Assembly: GCA_002399085.1 (NCBI GenBank)
Contig: DHCY01000004.1
Span: forward strand, 80,821-144,820
Reading direction: 5' to 3'
Length of the DNA: 64,000 nucleotides
From: Anaerolineaceae bacterium UBA4890
GTDB lineage: Bacteria; Chloroflexota; Anaerolineae; Anaerolineales; Anaerolineaceae
Under the pieces are notes generated by a model that made no database searches, was not told where the DNA came from, and saw nothing but the letters and a program-made list of their open reading frames with translations. Position numbers and translations under genes: made by a program. This document shows, piece by piece, positions 8,810-17,677 of this stretch (its first letter is position 1; each line of letters starts with the position of its first letter).

Positions 8810-9817
8810 ATGAGTATCAAAGAAAAAGCTGTATTTGTCTTTGCGGATCAAGTGGATAACCAGATCACACCGGTGTCATTTGAATTGATCGGGAAAGCAC
8901 GAGATCTGGCAGAGCAATTGGGCAGCGAAGTGGTTGCACTCCTGCTTGGCTTCCAAGTGGCTGATTTGACGAATGAACTGATTGCTTATGGTGCGCAGAA
9001 GGTGATTCTGGCTGACCACGCTGAGTTGGAGCACTACCGAACCGAGCCGTACACGCAGGTGGTAGCACAGGTGATCGAGAAGTATCAACCCGAAATCGTT
9101 TTGTTTGGGGCAACCAGCATCGGGCGCGATTTAGCGCCAAGAGTTGCCGGTCGGGTGCATACCGGTTTGACGGCTGACTGTACCTCACTGGAAATCGAAG
9201 AGGGGACCGACCGGTTCCTGATGACCCGCCCGGCTTTCGGCGGCAACCTACTGGCGACGATTGTTTGCCCTGACCATCGCCCAGCGATGGCAACGGTTCG
9301 CCCAGGCGTAATGATCAAACGCGAGCCTGATGAAAGCGCAATAGGCGAGGTGATCAATTTTGACGGGCTGATTACCGAAAACAATATGTTCACGATTATT
9401 CATGACGTGTTGAAAAGAGGTCTCAGCAAGCACGATATCCAGGATGCGAGGATTATCGTGTCTGGTGGACGCGGGATGAAAAATGCAGAAGGGTTTGCCA
9501 TGTTGAAGGAGTTGGCAGATGTGTTGGGCGGTGAGGTTGGCAGCTCAAGGGCGGCAGTGGATGCCGGCTGGGAAGACAAATCGAAGCAGGTTGGTCAGAC
9601 CGGAAAGACTGTTCGACCAAACCTGTATATCGCCTGTGGCATATCCGGGGCAATTCAGCACCTGGCAGGGATGGAGGAGTCCGACCTAATCATTGCAATC
9701 AATAATGATCCGACGGCGCCAATTTTCCATGTAGCGGATGTTGGGATTGTTGGAGACGCTTTGAAGATCGTGCCGAAACTTACTGAAGCAATCCGCAGCG
9801 AAAGGGCACAACTTTAA
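8810..9817 (+). CDS. etfA: Electron transfer flavoprotein alpha subunit
   Basis: 335 residues from ATG 8810, chosen because GAGAGG lies 7 bases upstream; an ATG at 8795 overlapping the etfB stop would add five residues. C-terminal FAD domain signature: VGQTGKTVRPNLYIACGISG followed by AIQHLAGM. The N-terminus lacks the ferredoxin-like extension found in some EtfA proteins. Last gene of the butyrate cluster; the following 131 bp contain an imperfect palindrome. Confidence 0.93.
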   Translation: MSIKEKAVFVFADQVDNQITPVSFELIGKARDLAEQLGSEVVALLLGFQVADLTNELIAYGAQKVILADHAELEHYRTEPYTQVVAQVIEKYQPEIVLFGATSIGRDLAPRVAGRVHTGLTADCTSLEIEEGTDRFLMTRPAFGGNLLATIVCPDHRPAMATVRPGVMIKREPDESAIGEVINFDGLITENNMFTIIHDVLKRGLSKHDIQDARIIVSGGRGMKNAEGFAMLKELADVLGGEVGSSRAAVDAGWEDKSKQVGQTGKTVRPNLYIACGISGAIQHLAGMEESDLIIAINNDPTAPIFHVADVGIVGDALKIVPKLTEAIRSERAQL

Positions 9818-9828
9818 TTGTACAGACG

Positions 9829-9897
9829 GGTCCCACGAACTGCACCTCCTTGATTGGATTTACTGCCCAATTTTTGGAATGCAGCTCGTGAGACCCA
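9829..9897. repeat. Imperfect long inverted repeat between convergent operons
   Basis: 9829-9845 (GGGTCCCACGAACTGCA) is nearly the reverse complement of 9881-9897 (two mismatches), with a 35-base loop. It separates etfA (plus) from atoA (minus) and may serve as a bidirectional 3'-end structure; there is no clear T-run. Confidence 0.5.
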
Positions 9898-9948
9898 CCT
9901 AATCTAATTTGGAAAGCGCAGTAAGCGCTTCGAGCGAAGGTTATCCGT

Positions 9949-10611
9949 TTAACTAACCACCATGGGCTTCAAGTTCATACTGATTATCAGGTCGGCCCCA
10001 GTGGCAGCAATAATCTGCTCGAGCGTGTAATCAGGATTTCGTTCTATCAAGACAAACCCTTTAGCGGTGACCTCGATTACGCCCATTTCAGTAACGATCA
10101 AATCGACGGCATTCACCGCAGTAAGCGGGAGGGTGCATTCTTTCAACAGTTTGGGATTACCCTTGGCAGTGTGTTCCATGGCAACGATTACCTTCTTGGC
10201 GCCATTAAGCAGATCCATTGCGCCGCCCATTCCAGGCACCATTTTTCCTGGGACCATGTAGTTAGCAATGTCTCCGTTTTCGGCAACCTGAAGTGCTCCC
10301 AGAACGGTAGCATCAACGTGACCACCTCGGATAATACCAAACGACATGGCACTATCGAAGAAACTTCCTCCCGGTACGATGGTGGCTGGCATTGCGCCGG
10401 CATTGGCTATGCAGGGGTCCACCTGGTCTGCCTCTGGGGCTGGTCCAAGACCGATAAAGCCATTTTCAGATTGGAAGAGTACTTTTCTGCCCTCCGGCAC
10501 AAAGTTCGCTACCAGAGTCGGTAAACCGATGCCCAGGTTGACGAGGTCGCCATCCTTCAATTCCAGGGCAACCCGTTTGGCGATAAATTCCTGGATCTGT
10601 TGTTTATCCAT
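9949..10611 (-). CDS. atoA: Butyrate/acetoacetate CoA-transferase, beta subunit
   Basis: About 220 residues. Class I CoA-transferase with the catalytic Glu in FQSENGFIGLGP and the GGSFFDSAMSFG and GAMDLLNGAKKVI family segments. With AtoD it moves CoA from butyryl-CoA to acetoacetate, the final step of lysine fermentation, giving butyrate and acetoacetyl-CoA. The start is ATG 10611, overlapping the atoD stop (TGATG); a GTG at 10614 is an alternative. Last gene of the lysine operon. Confidence 0.92.
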   Translation of the reverse strand: MDKQQIQEFIAKRVALELKDGDLVNLGIGLPTLVANFVPEGRKVLFQSENGFIGLGPAPEADQVDPCIANAGAMPATIVPGGSFFDSAMSFGIIRGGHVDATVLGALQVAENGDIANYMVPGKMVPGMGGAMDLLNGAKKVIVAMEHTAKGNPKLLKECTLPLTAVNAVDLIVTEMGVIEVTAKGFVLIERNPDYTLEQIIAATGADLIISMNLKPMVVS

Positions 10612-11267
10612 CACAGCGCACCTCCATCAACAATATAATTAACAAAAACGCCTGGCACAACCACCTCATCAGGGCACATTTCACCAACTGGTACCACTTC
10701 GCCAGCTTCTACAATCGAGATATCTGCGGCAGCTCCCATATAGGTATTGAAATTGCGGGTGGCACCGTGGAAGGTGAGGTTGCCCGAAAGGTCGGTTTTT
10801 TCGGCGAAGAGCAGGGCAATATTGGCGCGCATCGGTTTTTCAAGCAAATAGGGCTCGCCATCTATTTCAACAATTTGCTTGCCCTCTTCGACGAGTGTGC
10901 CCAAACCAGTCTTGGTCAGCACACCGCCCAAGCCGAAACCACCGGCTCTGATCTGCTCGATCAGCGTTCCCTGCGGAACCAAAACAACTTCTGTTTCGCC
11001 TTCCATCATCTGTCGACCTGTTTCCTTGTTGGTACCGACATGGGATGTGAAGATTTTCTTGAACATTTTCGCGACCACCATTTTGCCAACACCGCGGTCA
11101 ATAAAACCGGTGTCGTTACAGATAAGCGTCAGGTCTTTAACGCCTTTAGCGATGAGGGCATCGATCAGATGTTCAGGAGTGCCGACCGCCAGAAAGCCGC
11201 CGACCATGATCGTATCGCCATCACGAACCAGGTTTACTGCCTCTTCCAAACTAATTATTTTTTCCAT
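10611..11267 (-). CDS. atoD: Butyrate/acetoacetate CoA-transferase, alpha subunit
   Basis: 218 residues. The N-terminal region DGDTIMVGGFLAVGTPEHLI and the glycine-rich IRAGGFGLGGVLTKTGLGT are the CoA-binding signatures of the AtoD/CtfA family. It forms a heteromer with AtoA and overlaps it at the TGATG junction. AAAGGTAGGAATA precedes the ATG. Acts on acetoacetate released by Kce and butyryl-CoA made by Bcd/Etf. Confidence 0.93.
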   Translation of the reverse strand: MEKIISLEEAVNLVRDGDTIMVGGFLAVGTPEHLIDALIAKGVKDLTLICNDTGFIDRGVGKMVVAKMFKKIFTSHVGTNKETGRQMMEGETEVVLVPQGTLIEQIRAGGFGLGGVLTKTGLGTLVEEGKQIVEIDGEPYLLEKPMRANIALLFAEKTDLSGNLTFHGATRNFNTYMGAAADISIVEAGEVVPVGEMCPDEVVVPGVFVNYIVDGGAL

Positions 11268-11291
11268 TATTCCTACCTTTGCTGTTTTATT

Positions 11292-12080
11292 TTAGTTCTG
11301 CTGCTTTCTGGCAGCCAATTCTTCACAAATAAAGCTGGCAACGTCATCGGCATACTTACCAGGACCAAAGCCAGCATCACAACCTAACTCCTTGGCGAGT
11401 TCGTGGTTAATACGCGGACCGCCAATAATGAGCAAAAAGCGTTTACGCAGGTGTTCTGCTTCCAGGAGCTCGATAAGCTCTGTCAGATTCTGGATGTGGA
11501 TGTTCTTTTGGGTTACTGTTTGGGACACCAACAGGACGTCCGCATTAAAATCAACTGCCTTGCGGATAAAATCTTCATTATTTACCTGGCTGCCCAGGTT
11601 GAGTGCCTCGATCATTTTGTAGCGCTCAAGCCCGTAGTGCCCGCCATAGCCTTTCATGTTCAAAATTGCATCGATCCCAACGGTGTGAGCATCAGTTCCC
11701 GTGCTGGCGCCAATCACCCTGATTTTGCGCCCGAAATTTTGTTGGATGAAGAGATCCGTCTCTTCCATCGTCATTACATCGACATCCACCGAATCTACAT
11801 GCAATTGCGTGTAGTCTATATCATGACTTAGACTCCCATAAACAATAAAAAAGCTAAAACTCTTACCTAATGGTGCGTGATGGGTGACCATCGGTTCAAC
11901 CAGCCCCATTTTCATTGCCAGCTGCTTGGCAGCTTCAACCGCGACCTCACTATCAGGAACCGGCAGGGTGAAAGAGAGCTGGACTTTGCCGTCGTTCATC
12001 GTATCACCATAAGGCTTGAGTCGGGTGAGGTCCAGGCTGCTGGCAAGGTCACCCTTTTTTGGGGAGTTTGCTTTACTCAT
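11292..12080 (-). CDS. kamE: Lysine 5,6-aminomutase beta subunit (B12-binding)
   Basis: 262 residues from ATG 12080, chosen for its strong AAGGAGAG site 6 bases upstream; a longer frame to 12137 lacks this. Cobalamin-binding motif D130-A-H132-T-V-G135 gives the base-off/His-on site, and K143 in NMKGYGGHYG fits the PLP-binding lysine (K144 in the Acetoanaerobium sticklandii enzyme). With KamD it converts (S)-beta-lysine to 3,5-diaminohexanoate using adenosylcobalamin and PLP. Overlaps the kamD 3' end by 8 bp, so the subunits are coupled. Confidence 0.95.
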   Translation of the reverse strand: MSKANSPKKGDLASSLDLTRLKPYGDTMNDGKVQLSFTLPVPDSEVAVEAAKQLAMKMGLVEPMVTHHAPLGKSFSFFIVYGSLSHDIDYTQLHVDSVDVDVMTMEETDLFIQQNFGRKIRVIGASTGTDAHTVGIDAILNMKGYGGHYGLERYKMIEALNLGSQVNNEDFIRKAVDFNADVLLVSQTVTQKNIHIQNLTELIELLEAEHLRKRFLLIIGGPRINHELAKELGCDAGFGPGKYADDVASFICEELAARKQQN

Positions 12081-13686
12081 ATTTCTCTCCTTGTTCCGAT
12101 TGGAGCTTGTTGAAACGATGGCGTTCCGAGCCGACACGTGATTCTTCCATGAGCAGGGGTATGAAGGGGTTGAGATATTGATCTTCTTTGGTTATTACGC
12201 CAGACAAGCCCTTACCTCCTTCAAACGGTCGTTTTACCCCGGCAAAACGACCCTCCTCGAGGGTGCGGAACAAGCCATCCTTGCGAATGCTCTGAAGCAG
12301 ATCGAGCGACAGGTCAAGCACTTCATTGGCGCGCTGTTCCATGATGCCGCCCTCGCGAAATTCAATATCGTTGCCAAAATCTGCCATACTTGTGGCAACA
12401 TAACGCGCGTTGTCAATTGCCAGAGCGCGGTCTGACATGAAAGGCGTATGAATCGCTTCGGTCAGCATTCCTAAAAGATGGATGCGTTGATGAGAGATCA
12501 CGGTCACCATGTTGAACAAGGCATCCTGGACATACCCTTTGAAAATATCACCTGTTTTGAATTTGGTCGGCGGCATATACTTAAGGGGAGCATTGGGGAA
12601 GATCTGGCGTGCCATTTGTGCCTGGGCGAATTCGTAAAGGAAGACATTCTTGAGTTCCGGGTTCATCTCGAAGGCGTGCCCGAGCCCCATTTGTTCTTCG
12701 GGTAAGCCTGCCAGGAGGGCAAACTGTTCGTTGATGAATTGTGAAGCAAGCACAGTGTGTGCCTCTTCGTACGCGTCGGAGGTGGTCAGGTAATTATCTT
12801 CACCGGTATTAATGATGATTCCGGCTGCCGCATTGATCAGACGCGAGAACGATTGGTCAATCAGCGTCCGCTGCATATTGATATCGCGGAATAAGATCCC
12901 ATAAAGGGCATCGTTGAGCATCACATCCAGGCGTTCCAGGGCGCCCATGACGGCAATTTCAGGCATACATAAGCCTGAACAATAATTGCAGAGGCGAATG
13001 TAGCGCCCCAATTCTTCGCCAACCTCATCCAGTGCTTCGCGCATAAGCCGGAAGTTTTCCTGGGTCGCCATGGTGCCGCCGAAACCCTCGGTGGTAGCGC
13101 CATAGGGTACATAATCGAGCAGGCTCTGCCCTGTTGTGCGAATGACGGCAATGATGTCAGCTCCTTGCGTAGCTGCTGCCTTCGCCTGGACGATGTCTTC
13201 GTAAATATTACCGGTTGCCACGATCACGTAAAGCAGGGGACCGCTGTGATCGCCGTATTCGCGCAGTTTTCTTTCGCGGATCAGGCGGTTGATGTGAATC
13301 TTCGAAACTGCTTCTTCAGCTTTCTTTTCTGCCCAAAGTCGAATCTCGAATGGGTCGACAGGGTCGGTTTGTGTCAGGTCGAGTTCGCCTTTGGCAATTG
13401 CCTCTGCCAGTTCCTGGGGTTCCTTGCCCAGAGAAATTGCCGCTTGCCCAAGCCAATAGGCTGCGCCGTGTCCCAGCATCTGGTGAGAAATAAGCTGCTC
13501 GACAACTACATTGGGCAGCGGCACACCCATCGCATCCACACCATCGATTCCGAGCAAACGGCAAATGGAGCGCTCTACAGTTGTGGTAGTAAATTGTTGG
13601 GTGTATGCATTTGTGTCTTCCGCGATTTGCTTTGCCGACTCTCGTGCCTGGTTGACCTTCTCCCAATCTAATCTTAGTGTCGCCAT
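12073..13686 (-). CDS. kamD: Lysine 5,6-aminomutase alpha subunit
   Basis: 537 residues, slightly longer than typical KamD (about 520). The family is recognised from the TIM-barrel core: TTTTVERSICRLLGIDGVDA, VVATGNIYEDI, and GQSLLDYVPYGATTEG. It binds the beta-lysine-PLP adduct while KamE presents adenosylcobalamin. The start overlaps the kamC stop (TAATG) and has AGGAGG just upstream. It sits in the order kamA-kamB-kamC-kamD-kamE known from lysine fermenters. Confidence 0.94.
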   Translation of the reverse strand: MATLRLDWEKVNQARESAKQIAEDTNAYTQQFTTTTVERSICRLLGIDGVDAMGVPLPNVVVEQLISHQMLGHGAAYWLGQAAISLGKEPQELAEAIAKGELDLTQTDPVDPFEIRLWAEKKAEEAVSKIHINRLIRERKLREYGDHSGPLLYVIVATGNIYEDIVQAKAAATQGADIIAVIRTTGQSLLDYVPYGATTEGFGGTMATQENFRLMREALDEVGEELGRYIRLCNYCSGLCMPEIAVMGALERLDVMLNDALYGILFRDINMQRTLIDQSFSRLINAAAGIIINTGEDNYLTTSDAYEEAHTVLASQFINEQFALLAGLPEEQMGLGHAFEMNPELKNVFLYEFAQAQMARQIFPNAPLKYMPPTKFKTGDIFKGYVQDALFNMVTVISHQRIHLLGMLTEAIHTPFMSDRALAIDNARYVATSMADFGNDIEFREGGIMEQRANEVLDLSLDLLQSIRKDGLFRTLEEGRFAGVKRPFEGGKGLSGVITKEDQYLNPFIPLLMEESRVGSERHRFNKLQSEQGEKYE

Positions 13687-15233
13687 TATTCCTCCTGCCA
13701 GGCTGCTTTCATTTCGCGGATCAGTTCTTCGTCCACTCCCAACAACTCGGCAATTTTTATCGCACCGGAAGGAACGGCATGTGTTCCGTCAATCTCTTCC
13801 AGGCGATAGTCCATTAAATTTTGTATTCGACGAACGCGGGTGAGATCCTCGCGCAGGTCGGGTGTAGCCAGTGATGCCAATCCGGAAGGGGGTTCATTCT
13901 CAGACTCGCTTTCGCCCCCGCCTTGTTTTTCGTGAAGGTAGCCTGGTAATTGTTCCAGAGCGTCCGGTCGAATACCGATCACCTGGTAATAGCGGATTCC
14001 GGGTTGGGGTGCCACAGGATAGTGCGTGGCAACCAGGAAACTGCTCTCAGAAGCAGCATAATTCTTGCTAAGCGCGTTCACAATGGCTGTTGCTTCAGCC
14101 GGGTTGGTTCCCTTACAGGGCTCATCCATTACGATCAACCCCTGTTGAGTCTTGCTGCGGCGGTGGTGATCGCGGATTTTGACAGCTTCGAGCCCAAAGG
14201 ACGACAGTCCGCGATAGATATCGCCCTCCTGCCCCGATTCAAAAGCCAGAAAATCATAAAGCGGTGTTTGCAGGCTCTCACAGGCAGGAAAATAGCCTAG
14301 TTGCGTAATGAGCAAAGCCAAAAAGATAGTCTTCAGAGCAACGCTCTTACCGCCCATGTTGGCGCCGCTCAATATTGTTGTACCTTTCTGCAGTTCAATT
14401 GAGATCGGTGTGAATTCCAGCCCATGTCTTTCAAGATAGGCAGCAATGAGGGGGTGGCGAAGGTTGGTGAGTTTTGCCGGCGAATCAGAATCAGCCAATT
14501 GTGGCATGCAACCATCCCAGAGCACTGCAAGGTCGGCTTTTGCCAGACGAAAATCAAGCAATCCGCAGGCTGCAGTGTTGTGCTGCATTTGTGGCAGCCA
14601 TTGGGCTAGTTTGGAGCCCAGTTCTCTGCGAATGCGCTCTTCTTCCTGATCTTCCTCGGCAATCACCAGCGCACGCTTGCCAAGCAGGCTTCTGCGTTTT
14701 GACTCTTTACTCTGGCTTATTTGCCTCTCAAGCTCTTTTTTGCGAGCTCTGATCTCAGCTAAAACCGGTGAGTATTCGTTGTAAACATGGAATGCCGGGC
14801 TGTTCTTACCGCCAGGGTTCAACAGGGCTGCTGCTTCTGAAGTGTCTTCAAAAGTTACAGATGCTGCTTCCTGGATTGCGGTAAGCTTGCTAAGCCGGTT
14901 GAAGATTGTCAGGGCGCTTTTAAGCTCGAAGAATTCTGTGTCATCGAGCAAGCCACCTTTACCCAAACGCTCGAATGTTCCCCGCAATTCGCGTAGTCTT
15001 AAGAGTTGGGTTGATGCTTCTATCAATTGTGAGTGTTTTTGCCTTACCAGTTCTGCCAGCTGGTCGATCGCTGTAAGCTCCTGGATTAACTCTTCTTTTG
15101 AGTTTTGATCATAAAATCTGACAGATTTTTTCAAGCGGCTTCCCTGGGGTGTGCGGCAATGGGAAGCCTCAAGAACTAAAGGTAAACCCACCTGTTCTAA
15201 CAAATCTGGAGTGATCATGACAGAAGAATGCAT
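13686..15233 (-). CDS. kamC: Lysine 5,6-aminomutase reactivase ATPase KamC (MutS-like)
   Basis: 515 residues from ATG 15233; the frame is open upstream but overlaps kamB. MutS-family ABC ATPase: Walker A GANMGGKSVALKT, Walker B GLIVMDEPCKGTNPAEA, and a preceding coiled-coil/clamp region rich in Glu, Lys and Arg (about 120-190). It lacks the mismatch-recognition domain. KamB/KamC are named in the literature as reactivases that would exchange damaged cobalamin in KamDE; the mechanism here is family knowledge, not visible. The ATG has only a weak ribosome site (GAGCTTAGA), so coupling to kamB is likely. Confidence 0.88.
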   Translation of the reverse strand: MHSSVMITPDLLEQVGLPLVLEASHCRTPQGSRLKKSVRFYDQNSKEELIQELTAIDQLAELVRQKHSQLIEASTQLLRLRELRGTFERLGKGGLLDDTEFFELKSALTIFNRLSKLTAIQEAASVTFEDTSEAAALLNPGGKNSPAFHVYNEYSPVLAEIRARKKELERQISQSKESKRRSLLGKRALVIAEEDQEEERIRRELGSKLAQWLPQMQHNTAACGLLDFRLAKADLAVLWDGCMPQLADSDSPAKLTNLRHPLIAAYLERHGLEFTPISIELQKGTTILSGANMGGKSVALKTIFLALLITQLGYFPACESLQTPLYDFLAFESGQEGDIYRGLSSFGLEAVKIRDHHRRSKTQQGLIVMDEPCKGTNPAEATAIVNALSKNYAASESSFLVATHYPVAPQPGIRYYQVIGIRPDALEQLPGYLHEKQGGGESESENEPPSGLASLATPDLREDLTRVRRIQNLMDYRLEEIDGTHAVPSGAIKIAELLGVDEELIREMKAAWQEE

Positions 15234-15240
15234 TCTAAGC

Positions 15241-16272
15241 TCACATGTTGGCCGGTCCCAAATCAACAACTGGGATAGTGGTGATTTTCTGGCGTAATGC
15301 TGCCAGGAAGGGTTCAGGGTCGAGCAATTGCCCACTGGGGCGCGAAGGGTTCAGACAAACGAGGCGAACGTCCAGTGCATTGAGCACCCGAAGTTTGATT
15401 TTTTGGTTGAGCAGTTTGCGCATGGTTTCGGGTTTGATGAATAAACGCGTGCCGTCTTCTACTACCAGTTTCAAATCGGTAAAATGGGGTTCTTTCAGGA
15501 GTTCGTTTACTACATGGTCTGTGATCGCGCCCTGCAGAAAGAGCAAGGAGGTATTCTTGCGTAATTTATCTGAGATTTCCTGCCCTGAACCAACCAGGCT
15601 CGGAAGATCGATTGCAGTGACTCTTAGCTGGTCCTGGTGTTTCCGCAGGATGATCGTCCTGGCAGATGGGTTTTCATCGATCACAGTTAATAATTGGGAC
15701 CGCTTGATACCACCGATAGGCGGGGTTAGGAGTAAATTAAGAGCAAAAGCGGTTTTCTCAGCCAAAACCTCTGGAACCGCTGAAGTCGCAGCACTGACTG
15801 CCAGGATCACCGCCTCAATCATATCTGGTCCAGCTTGTGATCGTCGCGATAAGGCACCATCGATGATAAAAAGGCTGTTCGGTTCATGCTTGCGTACCAG
15901 GTCGGCGATGATTTCGATTTCTTCCGACGCACCCGGACCAGCCAATTCGACATAACCATCACTCAGCGCACGACAAATGATCACTTCGCCAAAGGCGGTG
16001 CGCACATTGGTGAGCTCCAGAATCTCAAGTAAAGCATCGCTGCGCTGCAAGGTGCCTTCTGCACTGGCAATCAGAGTGCCGGCAGGGATGTAGATGCGCG
16101 GTTTGGCACGACCACTGACAATATCTTCTTTTTCACCGTCTCTTCCGATGGATGTTAATGCCAGTGGGCGCGTTTGACCTGACGCCTGCCAGGCGTTAAT
16201 AATATGATTCAGGCAGGTGGTTTTGCCGGCATTTTTCGACAAGCCGATCAAAGCCAGGGACTGCAAGTCCAT
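15241..16272 (-). CDS. kamB: Lysine 5,6-aminomutase reactivase subunit KamB
   Basis: About 343 residues. Walker A GLSKNAGKTT near the N-terminus identifies a P-loop protein; position between kamA and kamC supports KamB. The start is uncertain: ATG 16272 places the P-loop at residue 10 as in a minimal protein but lacks a ribosome site; TTG 16293 has GAGG 11 bases upstream; an AAGGAG at the kamA stop has only a non-standard ATT close by. The reading frame stays open to 16464 inside kamA, but those residues look like kamA shadow. Confidence 0.85.
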   Translation of the reverse strand: MDLQSLALIGLSKNAGKTTCLNHIINAWQASGQTRPLALTSIGRDGEKEDIVSGRAKPRIYIPAGTLIASAEGTLQRSDALLEILELTNVRTAFGEVIICRALSDGYVELAGPGASEEIEIIADLVRKHEPNSLFIIDGALSRRSQAGPDMIEAVILAVSAATSAVPEVLAEKTAFALNLLLTPPIGGIKRSQLLTVIDENPSARTIILRKHQDQLRVTAIDLPSLVGSGQEISDKLRKNTSLLFLQGAITDHVVNELLKEPHFTDLKLVVEDGTRLFIKPETMRKLLNQKIKLRVLNALDVRLVCLNPSRPSGQLLDPEPFLAALRQKITTIPVVDLGPANM

Positions 16273-16337
16273 TAGCCCGGCAAGGTGAAGCAAATTTTTG
16301 CTTGCCTCTTTGGTCAACGCGTCCGGATTATTCGTAA

Positions 16338-17618
16338 TTACTCCTTTTGCTTCCTGCGATTCCTTGGCAAGCCTTCTGGTTCGAGCGTCACACGCTGCCC
16401 GGCGAGCAATCCAGCAACGCCGACCAGTTCTTCTTGCTGCTCCTGGCAGCCAACACAATTGCACTCGTTCATATAATCATCCGGTTCCTTATAGGTGGTG
16501 ATCACGCCTTCAAAATTGCGTAAAACGACGCGATCGGGGCTTTGCGAGATGAGATAATCGGGCATAACCGGGATCTTGCCACCGCCGCCAGGTGCGTCGA
16601 CGACGTAAGTTGGTACGCAGAAGCCGGAAGTGTGACCGCGCAAGCCTTCGATGATCTCGAGACCTTTCGATACGGGCGTGCGGAAGTGAGAAAGACCGAG
16701 AGAAAGGTCGCACTGGTAGATGTAATAGGGGCGCACGCGCATGTAAGCCAAACCATTGACGACTTTTCGCATCACGTGCACACAATCGTTCACACCGCGC
16801 AGCAAAACAGACTGGTTACCCAACTGCACACCAGCATCTGCCAGCAACGAGCAGGCACGCATGGAATCTGGTGTAAATTCGTTGAAATGGTTAAAGTGGG
16901 TATTAACCCAAACAGGATGATACTTGCGCAGTATCTCACAAAATTCGGGTGTGATGCGCTGAGGGCATACTACAGGTGTGCGTGTGCCGATACGAATGAT
17001 CTCAACATGGTCGATCTTGCGCAGCTCAGAAAGGATGTATTCGAGACGGTCATCACTCATCAATAAAGCGTCGCCACCCGAAAGCAAGACGTCGCGCACC
17101 ACTGGCGTGTTGCGGATATATTCGATGCAATTGTCAATTTGGCTGCGAGTGCGGGCGCCATCTTTTTGACCAGCCAGGCGGCGGCGTGTGCAGTGCCGGC
17201 AATACATGGCACATTGATCGGTAATCAAAAAGAGTACACGGTCTGGGTAACGGTGGGTGAGCCCGGGCACAGGCGAATCGCCGTCTTCCTCAAGCGGATC
17301 CAGCAGATCTTCAGGACTGCGGTAGGCTTCGCTGCCCGTTGGTACGGCTTGTTTCCTGACCGGGTCGTTGGGGTCATTTGGGTCGATCAGGGTCAGGTAG
17401 TAAGGTGTGATTGCCATGCGGAAGTTTTCAAGCGCTTTCCTTGAGCCTTCTTCCTCTTCTGCCGTTAGCGGCAAGTATTTTTTTAATGTGTCAACATCTG
17501 GAATACGATGCGAAACCTGCCAGTGCCAGTCGTTCCATTTCTCATCGGGCACGTCTGGAAAAAGCTGTTTTCTCCGTTCGAGACCCTTCTTGTTGAGATA
17601 TTTTTCTTCAGCTTTCAT
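16338..17618 (-). CDS. kamA: L-lysine 2,3-aminomutase
   Basis: 426 residues from ATG 17618 (AAAGGAG 7 bases upstream; an in-frame ATG at 17642 is less likely). Radical SAM enzyme: C136-x3-C140-x2-C143 binds the [4Fe-4S] cluster; GGDALLMSD and NQSVLLRGVND are family segments; a Cys-rich C-terminal tail (CNCVGC) fits the zinc site of clostridial enzymes. It turns L-lysine into (S)-beta-lysine, step one of the pathway, using SAM and PLP. Confidence 0.96.
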   Translation of the reverse strand: MKAEEKYLNKKGLERRKQLFPDVPDEKWNDWHWQVSHRIPDVDTLKKYLPLTAEEEEGSRKALENFRMAITPYYLTLIDPNDPNDPVRKQAVPTGSEAYRSPEDLLDPLEEDGDSPVPGLTHRYPDRVLFLITDQCAMYCRHCTRRRLAGQKDGARTRSQIDNCIEYIRNTPVVRDVLLSGGDALLMSDDRLEYILSELRKIDHVEIIRIGTRTPVVCPQRITPEFCEILRKYHPVWVNTHFNHFNEFTPDSMRACSLLADAGVQLGNQSVLLRGVNDCVHVMRKVVNGLAYMRVRPYYIYQCDLSLGLSHFRTPVSKGLEIIEGLRGHTSGFCVPTYVVDAPGGGGKIPVMPDYLISQSPDRVVLRNFEGVITTYKEPDDYMNECNCVGCQEQQEELVGVAGLLAGQRVTLEPEGLPRNRRKQKE

Positions 17619-17639
17619 AGCCTGCTCCTTTGATAAGAG

Positions 17640-17667
17640 CAAGACTGCTGTTATCGCAGCAGTCTTG
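17640..17667 (-). other. Intercistronic hairpin between kdd and kamA
   Basis: An 11-bp perfect stem (17640-17650 with 17657-17667) with a 6-base loop lies just after the kdd stop on the operon strand. No T-run follows on the minus strand, so it is more likely an mRNA processing or stability element than a terminator. It lies 22 bases upstream of the kamA start at 17618. Confidence 0.6.
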
Positions 17668-17677
17668 TGGTGGTGAG

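Noticed and set aside
13686..15233. DNA mismatch repair MutS/MutS2
   Set aside because: It has the MutS ATPase but no mismatch-recognition or Smr domain, and its place between kamB and kamD identifies it as KamC.
15241..16464. 407-residue form of KamB starting at 16464
   Set aside because: The first 40 residues are an Arg/Cys-rich translation of the kamA 3' end; a start near 16272-16293 is more plausible.
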